The notes beneath the pieces were generated by a model that was not told the origin of the DNA, made no database searches, and saw only the letters and a program-made list of their open reading frames with translations. A program made the translations under genes and the position numbers. A stretch of DNA of 64,000 nucleotides from Stieleria varia (GTDB taxonomy: Bacteria; Planctomycetota; Planctomycetia; Pirellulales; Pirellulaceae), in the NCBI RefSeq assembly GCF_038443385.1, contig NZ_CP151726.1, positions 2,852,001-2,916,000 of the forward strand, written 5' to 3'. Shown in pieces: positions 12,301 to 18,690 of the stretch. Numbering within the stretch: position 1 is the stretch's first letter; the number at the start of each line of letters is the position of its first letter.

Positions 12301-12946
12301 CCTCTCGGATTGCAAGGACGGGGAGGGTCCGGTCCAGCGTGAAAGAATAAGAGAGAAGCGGAGACTCTTGCTGGCTCGTCCACAGTTTCACGTTGTAGCC
12401 CCCATCATCCAAAGGGCGACCAAGGGCGTTTTCTAACTGAATCTCAGTGAGCAGAAACGAACCGGTATTGGTTACGAAAACTGGCGATTCGTCTTGTCGT
12501 TGATCGGAATCGATGGTGAAGGTCAGCAGCGAATCGCCTAATCCTCGGATGCGTCCCATCAAGGCTGGCTGGCTGGTAACCCGGTCAAGACGGGATTGAG
12601 CGCCAGACCCCGTGTCAGTCACCAGCCGAAGCGTTGCCACAGCTCGATCCTTCCCCAGTTGATTGAGGACCATCAACGCATCGAGGGCGGACACTCGGTT
12701 GTCACGGTTGACGTCCATATGGAACGCACTGGAATGAGTTTCGCGGACTTTAAGCGAGTTCACGATCTCCAAGGCATCCAACGCCGTTACTTCAAGATCA
12801 TCGTTGACATCGTGCGGATTCCCAGGATTGGTAGTCGAGGAAAACGGCAGAGGCATTGCGACCAATAAACGACGATCCTCAAGCCGCTGAACTCCGCTAA
12901 CGAGCCATCGACGCCGCTGACCTCTATGATTCGGTTTTGTTGCCAA
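6356..12946 (-). CDS. Giant exported dockerin/TIG-repeat protein (2196 residues)
   Basis: The leader ends in RLEDRRLLVA (residues 21-30), the planctomycete extracellular motif. It is followed by two dockerin-like loops at about 46-67 (DVNDDLEVTALDALEIVNSL) and 78-98 (DVNRDNRVSALDALMVLNQL). The rest is beta-rich with several IPT/TIG-like Ig repeats, for example near residues 942 (ANAGQRIVLKGRGFLPSTRV) and 1220 (GSTILIGGKGLAEHARIEID). A pre-peptidase C-terminal-like segment lies near 1312-1418. No catalytic motif is recognised; a large adhesin or structural surface protein is likely. The only usable start is a TTG at 12946, because an in-frame stop lies three codons upstream and no ATG precedes the leader motif. 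An N-terminal frameshift therefore remains possible. Confidence 0.85.
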   Translation of the reverse strand: MATKPNHRGQRRRWLVSGVQRLEDRRLLVAMPLPFSSTTNPGNPHDVNDDLEVTALDALEIVNSLKVRETHSSAFHMDVNRDNRVSALDALMVLNQLGKDRAVATLRLVTDTGSGAQSRLDRVTSQPALMGRIRGLGDSLLTFTIDSDQRQDESPVFVTNTGSFLLTEIQLENALGRPLDDGGYNVKLWTSQQESPLLSYSFTLDRTLPVLAIREAGATSDSRFRISVTDANFDFEHADQMLEVIAMESSGIVIDRIERHQHDADVYFRSLSETSSSLGSHPVRVTAEVVDRAGNRLQRDFETTVAVLPDRSSLLIANSGTPRLAAELSANAGQLIELPAFTSDAFASFTVVDQIGTTTRRVEPERIRVVSDLSNDRMATYIVPINATTGPLILEGLDTPYWLQIVPTVQSLSVNPDYFGSSNSSSVTVVGTGLHGNPQLAPNDSDIGRRLEDTSYAIANHVIPADQSSYTVRDWHGPFEADRWRYATLGGFSEVYEAGDRFVATAEFGASVEANVLSANPGQVISVHGDRLGSYPFFQLFDSPELDNQIATLAATNPTDDDSSASIELPVDVSGDVFIRRQGSRQATKISIVPLISRFTKTLPVSDYDDYSLHTFGVPDEGGQYRFFTPDTEATQPWLDLTLRDGQKDWSWPDWSTAGNGRVRFQIRSEVGISDPMILSVINLPDRSTDVDLTLRNRLAADANPDRVWVANGHRLEQYSVTDGSFIQDVTLQGIEHVDDVLGFEHFIYLDSTLHSQAKTFNSPTIGFLQASYHPLGQQVLYLFDAFSGQSRSSLTLEPEVELSSIAYDPSENLFYGIQERSQEIVVLSAVDGRLLSRRAFDFDFRGYRIYFNRQSAKIQVIRAAKVYDVDVPQSTVSYSSVIDGSASNDVAVLADGTPIGMAVSFEFLRTLRLPDADTFTGSLPRLDSVIATAERGVPTDASLPSANAGQRIVLKGRGFLPSTRVRFDGSHWVAGIPRSDGTEFLVVIPLDAESGQFWITDFETSDGASVQGEVQLVPTIDGIALVEQIFCCSPLVVVRSSGVTSSYRMSRLDSTGLISDDSLKVDSDGGTDLYPIAKWLGTFQVRVATVDGYHERLIDDQVPTVGRNADVRYSYLYNRLPGVEWSTELDADIASGEVVLATPGAGLEIISSANRSKIFEGSVVEFTGRFKTLPYERTETVSSSSTIVTVPPDMVSGTIKVVGASRPTELRFLPSLMAMYGDPRKPGSTILIGGKGLAEHARIEIDGIPAEKRLVQGDDQQYVHDIVAVTVPAGAQDGSVKVISDFPTDDSLIVSHSALTLGGIPVRPPVFIEPGHSLDDATLVELPEPDVVQQLTWVHDESSSDRFLAVEAKEQEGFLLTMQAPGSLAVTVYDASGHSLRTIQGTKVFRAPASGIYRFRVAVDSDKSGPILFELSRLKSTLYVPATARSLSSERTDDLGLNLPVINEGETLLVQPEAEHQFCHGDSLAPGDAGVDCSETGEATITVIGVESQLYGWTTRSISGEVPLQLLIAPVIESVHLGNGQLTVYGKRLSGGSTRLIIDGIEYDDLNTVDGSKGRWIRLPIERLVEPPRENVVVKTLTATAENSTGSIDGLRGEGVTFSLGDVVYPPLRGSLFPDGENASALSSIVRYDDGSFSHLRAWTDNPRHAQLWFLGDQSHSIWQLEPATQVTRISLGSRYGLHSLLIQGRDLLGWDQIRIGNGPALPMDSMRVDTSTNSGVDQITVIFENLAEIAGPIRLLAGSHEHVILRDSVEVTGNAFFGEIPDNAFPSANPGQWLSWNLLPDALITESEVFLNYETHADGDWQQVTLPITNRHVVIPVGARNAYVLAPAQEPIPIQIIDPFLTSPDYLGSYYAPESSVDMFVPVVHADADEESFRKTVDRGDIAISHLAIGPQNQVMAVERRKFEFDTYWLSGPEELPMRVDGFPTNGRFDFVRVPSKLGLQDVPPGQVVHLVNAPYKRVCVSSPGLHWNQASCGRALPDEVDAPLALDLHGNRLTLLTSHGVEVRDSIDATLLARFDAPGFTQLRRHPLTGHFWLLNDQGVFVELNPVSGGILSEHLSPITVRDFAFDDQGRFYVAIRNGFGVMDVPSLPANSSLMAILNVTTAPENGAVPLLRNDPWVDLSGEHFTSTTRFVIRFETTDGEFIEDVRTPSAISPDRARVHLPHSVDRVSDEFGILLLGDDATLKFRVAR

Positions 12947-13522
12947 AGGACGTTACAAGCCCATCGCTTATCGCGGCGAATGGATTCCATGATCTGCGGC
13001 TTCAGAAAATGGTGGGCGAAATTCCCCCACCAACGATCACTTTACATGAAAGCCGCGCGTCATGAACCCCTCAGGTAATGCAAATTGCAAATGGTGCAAA
13101 TGGTGCCACCCAATAAGATGGCGACTGCGACTGAGGGGCACCGGGGCGAGACGCCCAAACCCAGCAGCGTGCTATTGCAACAATGCCACGTCCGCGGATC
13201 GGTTGCCGGGATTCATTGTTGACAGAGCACTAAATGGATTACCGGAGGGAGTAGTCGAATTCCTCCCAGACACGACAGAGCAACGAGCTGTCCCAATAAA
13301 GTAGTCTGTCCTCCGTAAGGCTGTTGATGAGGCGTTCGTTGCTACCACGCTGTCTAGCATTCACGCGACTGAGTGTTGGTGTAGCGGCTACATTCGGAAA
13401 GCGGCGGGGAGTACGTGACGGAGGGAAGTTGCGTTTGAGCGGCTGAAGCCTGGACTCCAACGGGACTTCGACAGAGTTGGAGTTTGTCGATTATGCTCCA
13501 GCGCTTTTCATGGGGTGATCGC
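12947..13522. other. Intergenic stretch, no convincing gene
   Basis: This spacer of about 576 bases has only short, overlapping reading frames with no family resemblance. It contains a small inverted repeat (arms ACTCCAAC at 13454-13461 and GTTGGAGT at 13476-13483, 14-base loop) without a following T-run. An ATG at 12990 opens a different frame from that of the giant protein, which could matter if the giant gene carries an N-terminal frameshift. Confidence 0.45.
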
Positions 13523-13849
13523 TTATTGGCCGATCCATGACTTCAGTGGAACCGGGATTACGGATGACGACGGGGTCGCTTGATGAGCGGGCTGTGTCGT
13601 CGTTTGCGTCGGTCTGACGACAGGGGTGTTGATCACGTGCTGAGGTGCGACCACCACGGGAGCGGAGTGAACCACGGGCGGAGCGGTCTGGATTGATTGG
13701 GTGTAAACCGGCGCGGCGAAGGTCGGCGTGGTCACGACCGGAGCAGGGTAAACGGGCTGCGAATGAGCGGGTGTGTGAGAAGAGTAGCTCGACCGACGAA
13801 CCGTCGATGGCTGATAGGAGCGTGAGCGACCACCGAATGCATTGTTCAA
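13523..13849 (-). CDS. Possible small Pro/Val/Thr/Gln-rich protein or gene remnant
   Basis: This is a 108-residue frame with a strongly biased, low-complexity composition (repeats such as YPAPVVTTPTFAAPVYTQ and HSAPVVVAPQHVINTP), typical of exported Pro/Gln-rich proteins of planctomycetes and unlike the neighbouring shadow frames. The only available start is TTG at 13849; an in-frame stop lies six codons upstream. No signal peptide is visible, which suggests the N-terminus has been lost or shifted to another frame. It is divergent from the SMR gene at 13997. It could be a pseudogene. The function is unknown. Confidence 0.35.
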   Translation of the reverse strand: MNNAFGGRSRSYQPSTVRRSSYSSHTPAHSQPVYPAPVVTTPTFAAPVYTQSIQTAPPVVHSAPVVVAPQHVINTPVVRPTQTTTQPAHQATPSSSVIPVPLKSWIGQ

Positions 13850-13931
13850 CCTGCTGGGGGCAGACCACTATGCCACGGTTGACCTTGCTTTGACGGCGGT
13901 TAAGAATTCCAGCAGTTATCGCTACTCCAGC

Positions 13932-13972
13932 CCGGACGAGACGCGCCGTACCCGGTCAAGACAAGACGACGC
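13932..13972 (+). promoter_or_regulatory. Guanidine-III riboswitch (ykkC-III)
   Basis: The 41-base stretch matches, from memory, the crystallised guanidine-III aptamer of Thermobifida fusca at 37 of 41 positions, including CCGGACGAG, GCGCCGTACCCGGTCA and GACAAGACG. It can form the class III fold: CCGG at 13932-13935 pairs with CCGG at 13952-13955, and GCGCCGT at 13943-13949 pairs with ACGACGC at 13966-13972 as the pseudoknot helix. One C-A mismatch sits in that second helix. It lies 24 bases before the ATG of an SMR-family exporter, with GGAG at 13986-13989 between them. Free guanidine is the expected ligand, and control of translation start is the likely mechanism. Confidence 0.88.
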
Positions 13973-13996
13973 TCTACACAATCATGGAGATTCGTC

Positions 13997-14314
13997 ATGG
14001 CATGGTTTCTGCTCGTGGTCGCCGGCATTCTTGAAGCCGGTTGGGCGGTTGGGTTGAAGTTCACAAATGGTTTCACAAAGCCGTTGCCGAGTGTCCTAAC
14101 CATCATCGGTATTGTCGCCAGCATGTATCTATTGGCAGTTGCTGCCCGTACCCTCCCGATCAGCACTGCCTATGCCGTCTGGGTGGGGATCGGCGCATTT
14201 GGAGCGACCATTTTCGGAATGACGGTGCTGGGTGAAACAGCAACGCCGTTGCGTTTTTTCTTTCTGCTCCTCTTGCTGGTCTCCATCACGGGCCTGAAAC
14301 TCACAAGCCACTGA
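13997..14314 (+). CDS. sugE: SMR-family guanidinium exporter (SugE/Gdx type)
   Basis: The 105-residue product has four hydrophobic helices, the standard length of small multidrug resistance proteins. The first helix holds the essential Glu in AGILEAGWAVGLKF (about residue 13), and the GLK that follows is typical of the Gdx/SugE branch rather than EmrE. This branch exports guanidinium against protons as a dual-topology dimer in the inner membrane. The start is supported by GGAG at 13986-13989, seven bases upstream of the ATG. The guanidine-III riboswitch immediately upstream independently points to guanidine as substrate, so function and regulation agree. The gene is monocistronic. Confidence 0.93.
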   Translation: MAWFLLVVAGILEAGWAVGLKFTNGFTKPLPSVLTIIGIVASMYLLAVAARTLPISTAYAVWVGIGAFGATIFGMTVLGETATPLRFFFLLLLLVSITGLKLTSH

Positions 14315-14460
14315 TTAGCGGGAATGATTGGCATTCTGTGGTGGTGTCACAATTCGCTTACAAAACATTTTAGAGTTCATCGATTTGAGTGACGATGTCT
14401 TCTGCCCATTTGACAATCGCAACACCCCGTCGAATTGAAAGTCAAAGCACCTTGAAAACG

Positions 14461-15549
14461 ATGCCGAATATTCTAGGGCGACATCTGATTGTCGTCCTTT
14501 TTTTCTTGTCACTCGCCTCCGGAAATCTGACCGGACAAGATGTCCTACGAATCGAGTCGCAAGGGACAGGCGTTGAAGCATCGTTTCGAGGAATCGCGGT
14601 CCGTTCGGCGACCGAGTGTTGGGTGTCGGGGAGCGGCGGCACGGTGATCCGCACCACTGATTCGGGGCAGAAGTGGTCCGTTGTTCAAGTCCCTGGCTCT
14701 GAGGACCTCGATTTTCGTGACATCGCTCTTCCGCAACCTAACGTGGTCTTGTTGATGAGCGCAGGCCCTGGCAATCTGTCTCGCATTTTTCGATCCGACG
14801 ACAACGGTGCCTCATGGTCCACCGTTCTAACCAATGATGATGAACGCGGATTTTTTAATGCGATTGATTTCTTTGATGCCGAGCGCGGAGTTCTGGTCGG
14901 TGATCCCATCGATGGGCGTCTCGATCTGTATCAATCTTCCGATGGCGGACAGAATTGGGTGGCTGGACAAGGGCCGAGAGTCAAAGAGGGCGAGTATGGT
15001 TTCGCAGCGAGCGGAACGAACCTGACGCTCGTCGCCGACCGCTATGTCTTCGTCGCCACAGGCGGCTCCATTGCCAGAGTTTTTCATTCGCAAGACCAGT
15101 GTAAAACATGGTCGATCGCTACGCCTCCAGTGACACATGGCAATGAATCATCCGGCATCTTTTCCATTGCATTCCGCGACACACAACATGGCGTCATTGT
15201 CGGAGGAGACTACAAGGCGCCGACGCTTGATCGAGGAAATGTTGCCAGAACTGACGACGGTGGTGTGACGTGGAAGCTCGCGGATTCTCCGCCAAAGGTG
15301 CCTCACAAAGCATGCGTTGGGCACCTCGCCGAAAACACGTGGCTTGCCGTCGGGCGAACCGGCGTTGCGATCTCGAACGATGATGGAGTTTCATGGCATC
15401 AACAATCCGATCAGTCCTATTACACATTTGATTTTGATCAGCGATCAGGAATCGGCTGGATGGCTGGCAGTGACGGGCGAGTGGCCCGTTTCTCTGTGAC
15501 GCCGACGTCAAGAAACGCCAGTGACACTGGCGAGTCATTGTCGCATTGA
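14461..15549 (+). CDS. Ycf48-like / BNR-repeat exported beta-propeller
   Basis: The chosen ATG gives 362 residues with a signal peptide (MPNILGRHLIVVLFFLSLAS); an in-frame GTG at 14389 would add 24 residues without improving the leader. The mature part has repeated propeller blades with the photosystem-II-assembly-factor/BNR pattern: GGTVIRTTDSGQKW, RIFRSDDNGASW, LYQSSDGGQNW, VARTDDGGVTW and VAISNDDGVSW. Such proteins are common in non-photosynthetic bacteria, and here the name says fold, not photosystem function. Location is probably periplasmic or extracellular. No operon partner is evident. The specific role is unknown. Confidence 0.82.
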   Translation: MPNILGRHLIVVLFFLSLASGNLTGQDVLRIESQGTGVEASFRGIAVRSATECWVSGSGGTVIRTTDSGQKWSVVQVPGSEDLDFRDIALPQPNVVLLMSAGPGNLSRIFRSDDNGASWSTVLTNDDERGFFNAIDFFDAERGVLVGDPIDGRLDLYQSSDGGQNWVAGQGPRVKEGEYGFAASGTNLTLVADRYVFVATGGSIARVFHSQDQCKTWSIATPPVTHGNESSGIFSIAFRDTQHGVIVGGDYKAPTLDRGNVARTDDGGVTWKLADSPPKVPHKACVGHLAENTWLAVGRTGVAISNDDGVSWHQQSDQSYYTFDFDQRSGIGWMAGSDGRVARFSVTPTSRNASDTGESLSH

Positions 15550-15905
15550 GCTCATCCGACGTGGCGTTCAGGGTCAGTAGATGCGGAGGCTGGGGCATTC
15601 AGACGGTTTCTGATTTGGGCTCACGCGTTGGAGATTCTTGTTGCGTCACGTGAATGATCCGCGACGGGCCTTCATCGCTGAATGCGTTATGGACGTCAGA
15701 CACAGTAAATTGAAGCGAGTGAGAACGACAGCGGAACACATGGGACATTGATGACTCGAATGCTAGCAAATTGAACTTGGGATTGGGCTGATGTTCCAAT
15801 GCTGGACACGTGTTATGTAATCCGCGATAGCGTGTTGCCAACGCGGTGAATAGCGGTTTGCTCAGTTGCTTTTTTCCTGGTACGTACGACGAAAAGGAGT
15901 TTCCG
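15550..15905. other. Intergenic stretch, no gene seen
   Basis: About 356 bases separate the Ycf48-like gene from the TPR gene. The frames on both strands here are short and show no family features. An in-frame GTG at 15846 would extend the TPR gene into this region, but the ribosome-binding site sits further down, at 15894-15899. Confidence 0.45.
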
Positions 15906-17888
15906 GTGGGAAAGACATCCAAAGGAAAAGGGAAGCCAAAGAAACGCATGCTGCCAACGCGGCGGCGACAGCGGGCATCTTCTCGTGTGATGGAAGTCGT
16001 GACGCGACTGAGCCGAAACCAAGAGGCTCGAGTCAGCGACGCCCACGCAATGATACTCAAAGGCAGGTATCGGGACGCTCAGGCAATTCTAGAACGACTG
16101 GATCGGCAAGGCACCTACTTGGCCGTGATCGAAGCCTTGGCAATGTTGTACGAACGCACCAACCAGCACGACCTATGTGCTCACCATGCCAGTCGGTTGA
16201 TGCGTTTGACACCCAACGACGCCGAAATCCTGTTGCTGTTCGGCAAGGCCTCCACGTTCGGTTCTCGAACCGCCGTGGCACTCCTGGCGCTTCGTCAATT
16301 TCTCTCCCGCTGGCCCGATCATCCTCAAGCCAACATTGCTCACGAGTTGCTGGGGCCGGCCGAGGTGGAAACCAAGTCGCGACTCAAAATGGCGGGGTTT
16401 GAATACAACGAACGAGGATTGCGTCTGCAATCGCTGCACGAACAGTCCATTGCAGCGCTTTCGCTGAATCGCTTTGACGATGTTCAGCGACTCTGTAAAG
16501 AACTGATCGCCGAAGCCCCCGAGTTTTGCTCCGCTCGAAACAACTTAGCGATCTCTCTGTTTCATAGCGGCGATCTGGAACAAGCGGTGAAGGTGGCGGA
16601 GGAAGCAACTCGTGTTTTTCCAGAGAACTGGTTCTCAAGAATTCTGCTGACCAAGCTTCGTTTTCTCGGTGGATTTGCAGATGAAGCAGAGTGTACGGCA
16701 TTCGCTGAGGAGCTTGTTTCCAATCCTCCTGATTCCCAAGACCCGATCGTCGCTGCGGAAGAGTTATTGTCAATGATGGGTAAAGACACCGAACTGCTGA
16801 AGTTCATCGAGTCCATCCCGCAATCGTTGTTGGTCGACGATATTCCTCAAGGAATGCACCTTCACTTTGAAGCGTATGTACGGTGTCGACTCGGCGAGCA
16901 ATCACATGCCGAACGGCTTTGGACGCGTGCTGCCGACCTATTGCCGGGCGGTGGTGAGGCGTCCGAGAACCTCGAGGATTTGCGAGCGAGGGCAGGGCAT
17001 GCGCCATGGCCCGGTTCGATGGCTCAATGGTTGCCTATAACGCGAATGCGAGAGTGTTCGAAAATTCTCCGCTCGGCATCCAATTCGACTTTGGCTTCCG
17101 GACAGACGAAGTTGCTACCGCATTTCTTGGACCGGGGAGATGAGGCGCTGAGAACATTCGCGGTGGCGTTCGCCCTAGCAAAGGGTAGCAAGGAGGCGTT
17201 GGAGCACCTCAAGACGTTTTCCATGTCGGATCGCGGCTCAGACTCCTTGCGACATAAGGTGTTGTCGGAGCTTTGGAGGCGCGAGTTCGTCGATGAAGGT
17301 CCACATCCATTCTTCGCGCGTGGAAAATGGAGTGAAGTCGCCTTTCATCAGGCAGAAATCATTGAGGACTCGGTCGGGGCAAGCGACTTCCCTCAAGTCA
17401 ACGAACTGATCGCAGAGGGAGTGGACGCACTGTATGACGAACGATTCGATGATGCCGAGAGGCTTTTCGATGAGGCGTTGAAGATTGACCCACTCAATCC
17501 CAACGCGGCGTACAACAAGGCGTTGGCGTGGCTTCAACGCGACGACGATTTTTCTGTCGAACGTGCGACCGCAGCGTTTAGCGAGATACATAAACGATCG
17601 CCGGACTACATTTTCGCTGGTTTGGCCCTCGCGAGTCTTCTTGCTAGAGACGGAAAGCTGGAGGAGGCGAACGAGAAAATGTCACTCTACTCGCTTCGGA
17701 AACGCCTGCATATTTCCGAAGCAAAGGCGTTGTATGTGGTTCAAGCCGAAATCTTGATGCTGCAAGGAAATCTGGAGGGCGCCGAGACTGTTTACCAGTT
17801 GGCGAGAGACATCGTCGGAGACGATCCGCAAGTGGTCGCGATTCGTGAGGCTCTGGATTCCAAAATTTTCATCGCAAAACGAGGCTGA
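15906..17888 (+). CDS. TPR-repeat protein, probably cytoplasmic
   Basis: The start is set at GTG 15906, because AAGGAG lies six bases upstream (15894-15899). The frame stays open further upstream but has no better start. The 660-residue product opens with a very basic tail (GKTSKGKGKPKKRMLPTRRR) and then consists mostly of helical repeats. TPR-like units are clear near the N-terminus (GRYRDAQAILERL), in the middle (GDLEQAVKVAEEATRVFPEN) and near the C-terminus (ERFDDAERLFDEALKIDPLN, GNLEGAETVYQLARDIVGDD). No enzymatic domain, signal peptide or membrane helix is seen. TPR arrays bind other proteins; the partner is unknown. Confidence 0.85.
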   Translation: MGKTSKGKGKPKKRMLPTRRRQRASSRVMEVVTRLSRNQEARVSDAHAMILKGRYRDAQAILERLDRQGTYLAVIEALAMLYERTNQHDLCAHHASRLMRLTPNDAEILLLFGKASTFGSRTAVALLALRQFLSRWPDHPQANIAHELLGPAEVETKSRLKMAGFEYNERGLRLQSLHEQSIAALSLNRFDDVQRLCKELIAEAPEFCSARNNLAISLFHSGDLEQAVKVAEEATRVFPENWFSRILLTKLRFLGGFADEAECTAFAEELVSNPPDSQDPIVAAEELLSMMGKDTELLKFIESIPQSLLVDDIPQGMHLHFEAYVRCRLGEQSHAERLWTRAADLLPGGGEASENLEDLRARAGHAPWPGSMAQWLPITRMRECSKILRSASNSTLASGQTKLLPHFLDRGDEALRTFAVAFALAKGSKEALEHLKTFSMSDRGSDSLRHKVLSELWRREFVDEGPHPFFARGKWSEVAFHQAEIIEDSVGASDFPQVNELIAEGVDALYDERFDDAERLFDEALKIDPLNPNAAYNKALAWLQRDDDFSVERATAAFSEIHKRSPDYIFAGLALASLLARDGKLEEANEKMSLYSLRKRLHISEAKALYVVQAEILMLQGNLEGAETVYQLARDIVGDDPQVVAIREALDSKIFIAKRG

Positions 17889-17909
17889 TGAAAAAAGAGA
17901 GTCTCGGCT

Positions 17910-18065
17910 CGGGGCGTATGGTTTGTGTTTGGGCGTATGATGGTTCTCGTTTTGGACTCGGAGAGTGGAACGAGAATCGTCGCTCCACTTTCCAAGTCGA
18001 CAGCGTGCCCTGTCGAACATATGCCAATTCCGAACGCTTACTTGCTCAGACGGCCCTCTCCCTCA
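17910..18065 (+). repeat. Degenerate copy of the composite hairpin repeat
   Basis: The order of blocks is the same as at 42.4 kb: a GGCGTATGATGG lead, an imperfect palindrome around GGACTCGG...CCACTTTCCAAGTCG, GACAGCGTGCCC, CCAATTCCGAACGCTTACTT, and CAGACGGCCCTCTCCCTC. The final hairpin present in full copies is missing, so this is a truncated or decayed member. Confidence 0.6.
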
Positions 18066-18214
18066 CGTTCGCCTAAGGAGCTGTCCTGAATGAAGTTCCA
18101 GGTAGCGAAACTCGTCAAGAGTTTCGGCAGCGTGCAAGATGCCGAAAGTCTTGTCAACTTTCGCTACGGGCAAATCGGAAGTCATTTCGGGACAATTCCT
18201 AGACGGCTAAGCGT

Positions 18215-18562
18215 GGGCTGTTCAAAATTTGGTGTTGACATTGTTTTTCCAGTCCATGTTTTTGTCCCATTCATCGCAATCAGAGTGAGCCTCAGGCGCT
18301 AGCCGTGGGCCGGCACCACAATCCGCCTCAGGCCCACGGCTAGCGCCTCAGGCCCACGGCCTAGCGCCTCAGGCCCACGGCCTAGCGCCTGAGGCCCACG
18401 GCCTAGCGCCTGAGGCCCACGGCTAGCGCCTGAGGCCCACTGCTAGCGCCTCAGGCCCACGGCTAGCGCCTGAGGCTCACTGGGCGCCACCAGCTGCGCC
18501 GGGAGAGGTGACAGAAACTTGCGGAGCGCCTTAGTGCCACAACCCCAAATTTTGTACAGCCC
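18215..18562. mobile_element. Miniature inverted-repeat element, family B, copy 2
   Basis: The element of about 348 bases has imperfect terminal inverted repeats: GGGCTGTTCAAAATTTGG at the left, and at the right CCAAATTTTGTACAGCCC, which is its reverse complement with one mismatch. The next bases (TGTTG against GGTTG inward) and the block CCATGTTTTTGTCCC are shared, in inverse orientation, with the element at 22835-23248. It encodes no protein. The interior holds an array of 20-21-base units. I could not find a convincing target duplication at this copy. Confidence 0.65.
18325..18467. repeat. Seven-copy 20-21-bp tandem array
   Basis: The units have the form GCCT(C/G)AGGCCCACGG(C)CTAGC and run head to tail from 18325 to 18467. 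They differ by one inserted C and by a C/G change at the fifth base. The same words form the arms of the hairpins in the 22.9-23.2 kb array. There are no spacers between the units, so this is not a CRISPR array. Confidence 0.85.
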
Positions 18563-18690
18563 AGACTGGGCAGCCCGGCGTTGCGGTGTCTTTCTTTTTC
18601 ACCATTTGGGGGTCAAATAGAGACCTTCGCGGGCAGGGACCGAAGGGCGTGATTAAGATTGAGGCTCGTCTGAGAGAGTACGCTGAAAAG

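Larger units (their letters stand above)
17889..18690. other. Repeat-filled intergenic region, about 0.8 kb
   Basis: There is no convincing gene here. The first part (about 17910-18065) is a degenerate copy of the composite 'fused hairpin' repeat that is better preserved at 42.4 kb and 58.4 kb. The second part (18215-18562) is a miniature inverted-repeat element related, in opposite orientation, to one at 22.8-23.2 kb. The remainder leads into the response regulator. Confidence 0.6.

Noticed and set aside
18285..18490. Short repeats resembling a CRISPR array
   Set aside because: The 20-21-bp units follow each other without spacers and are themselves largely palindromic; no cas genes are near.
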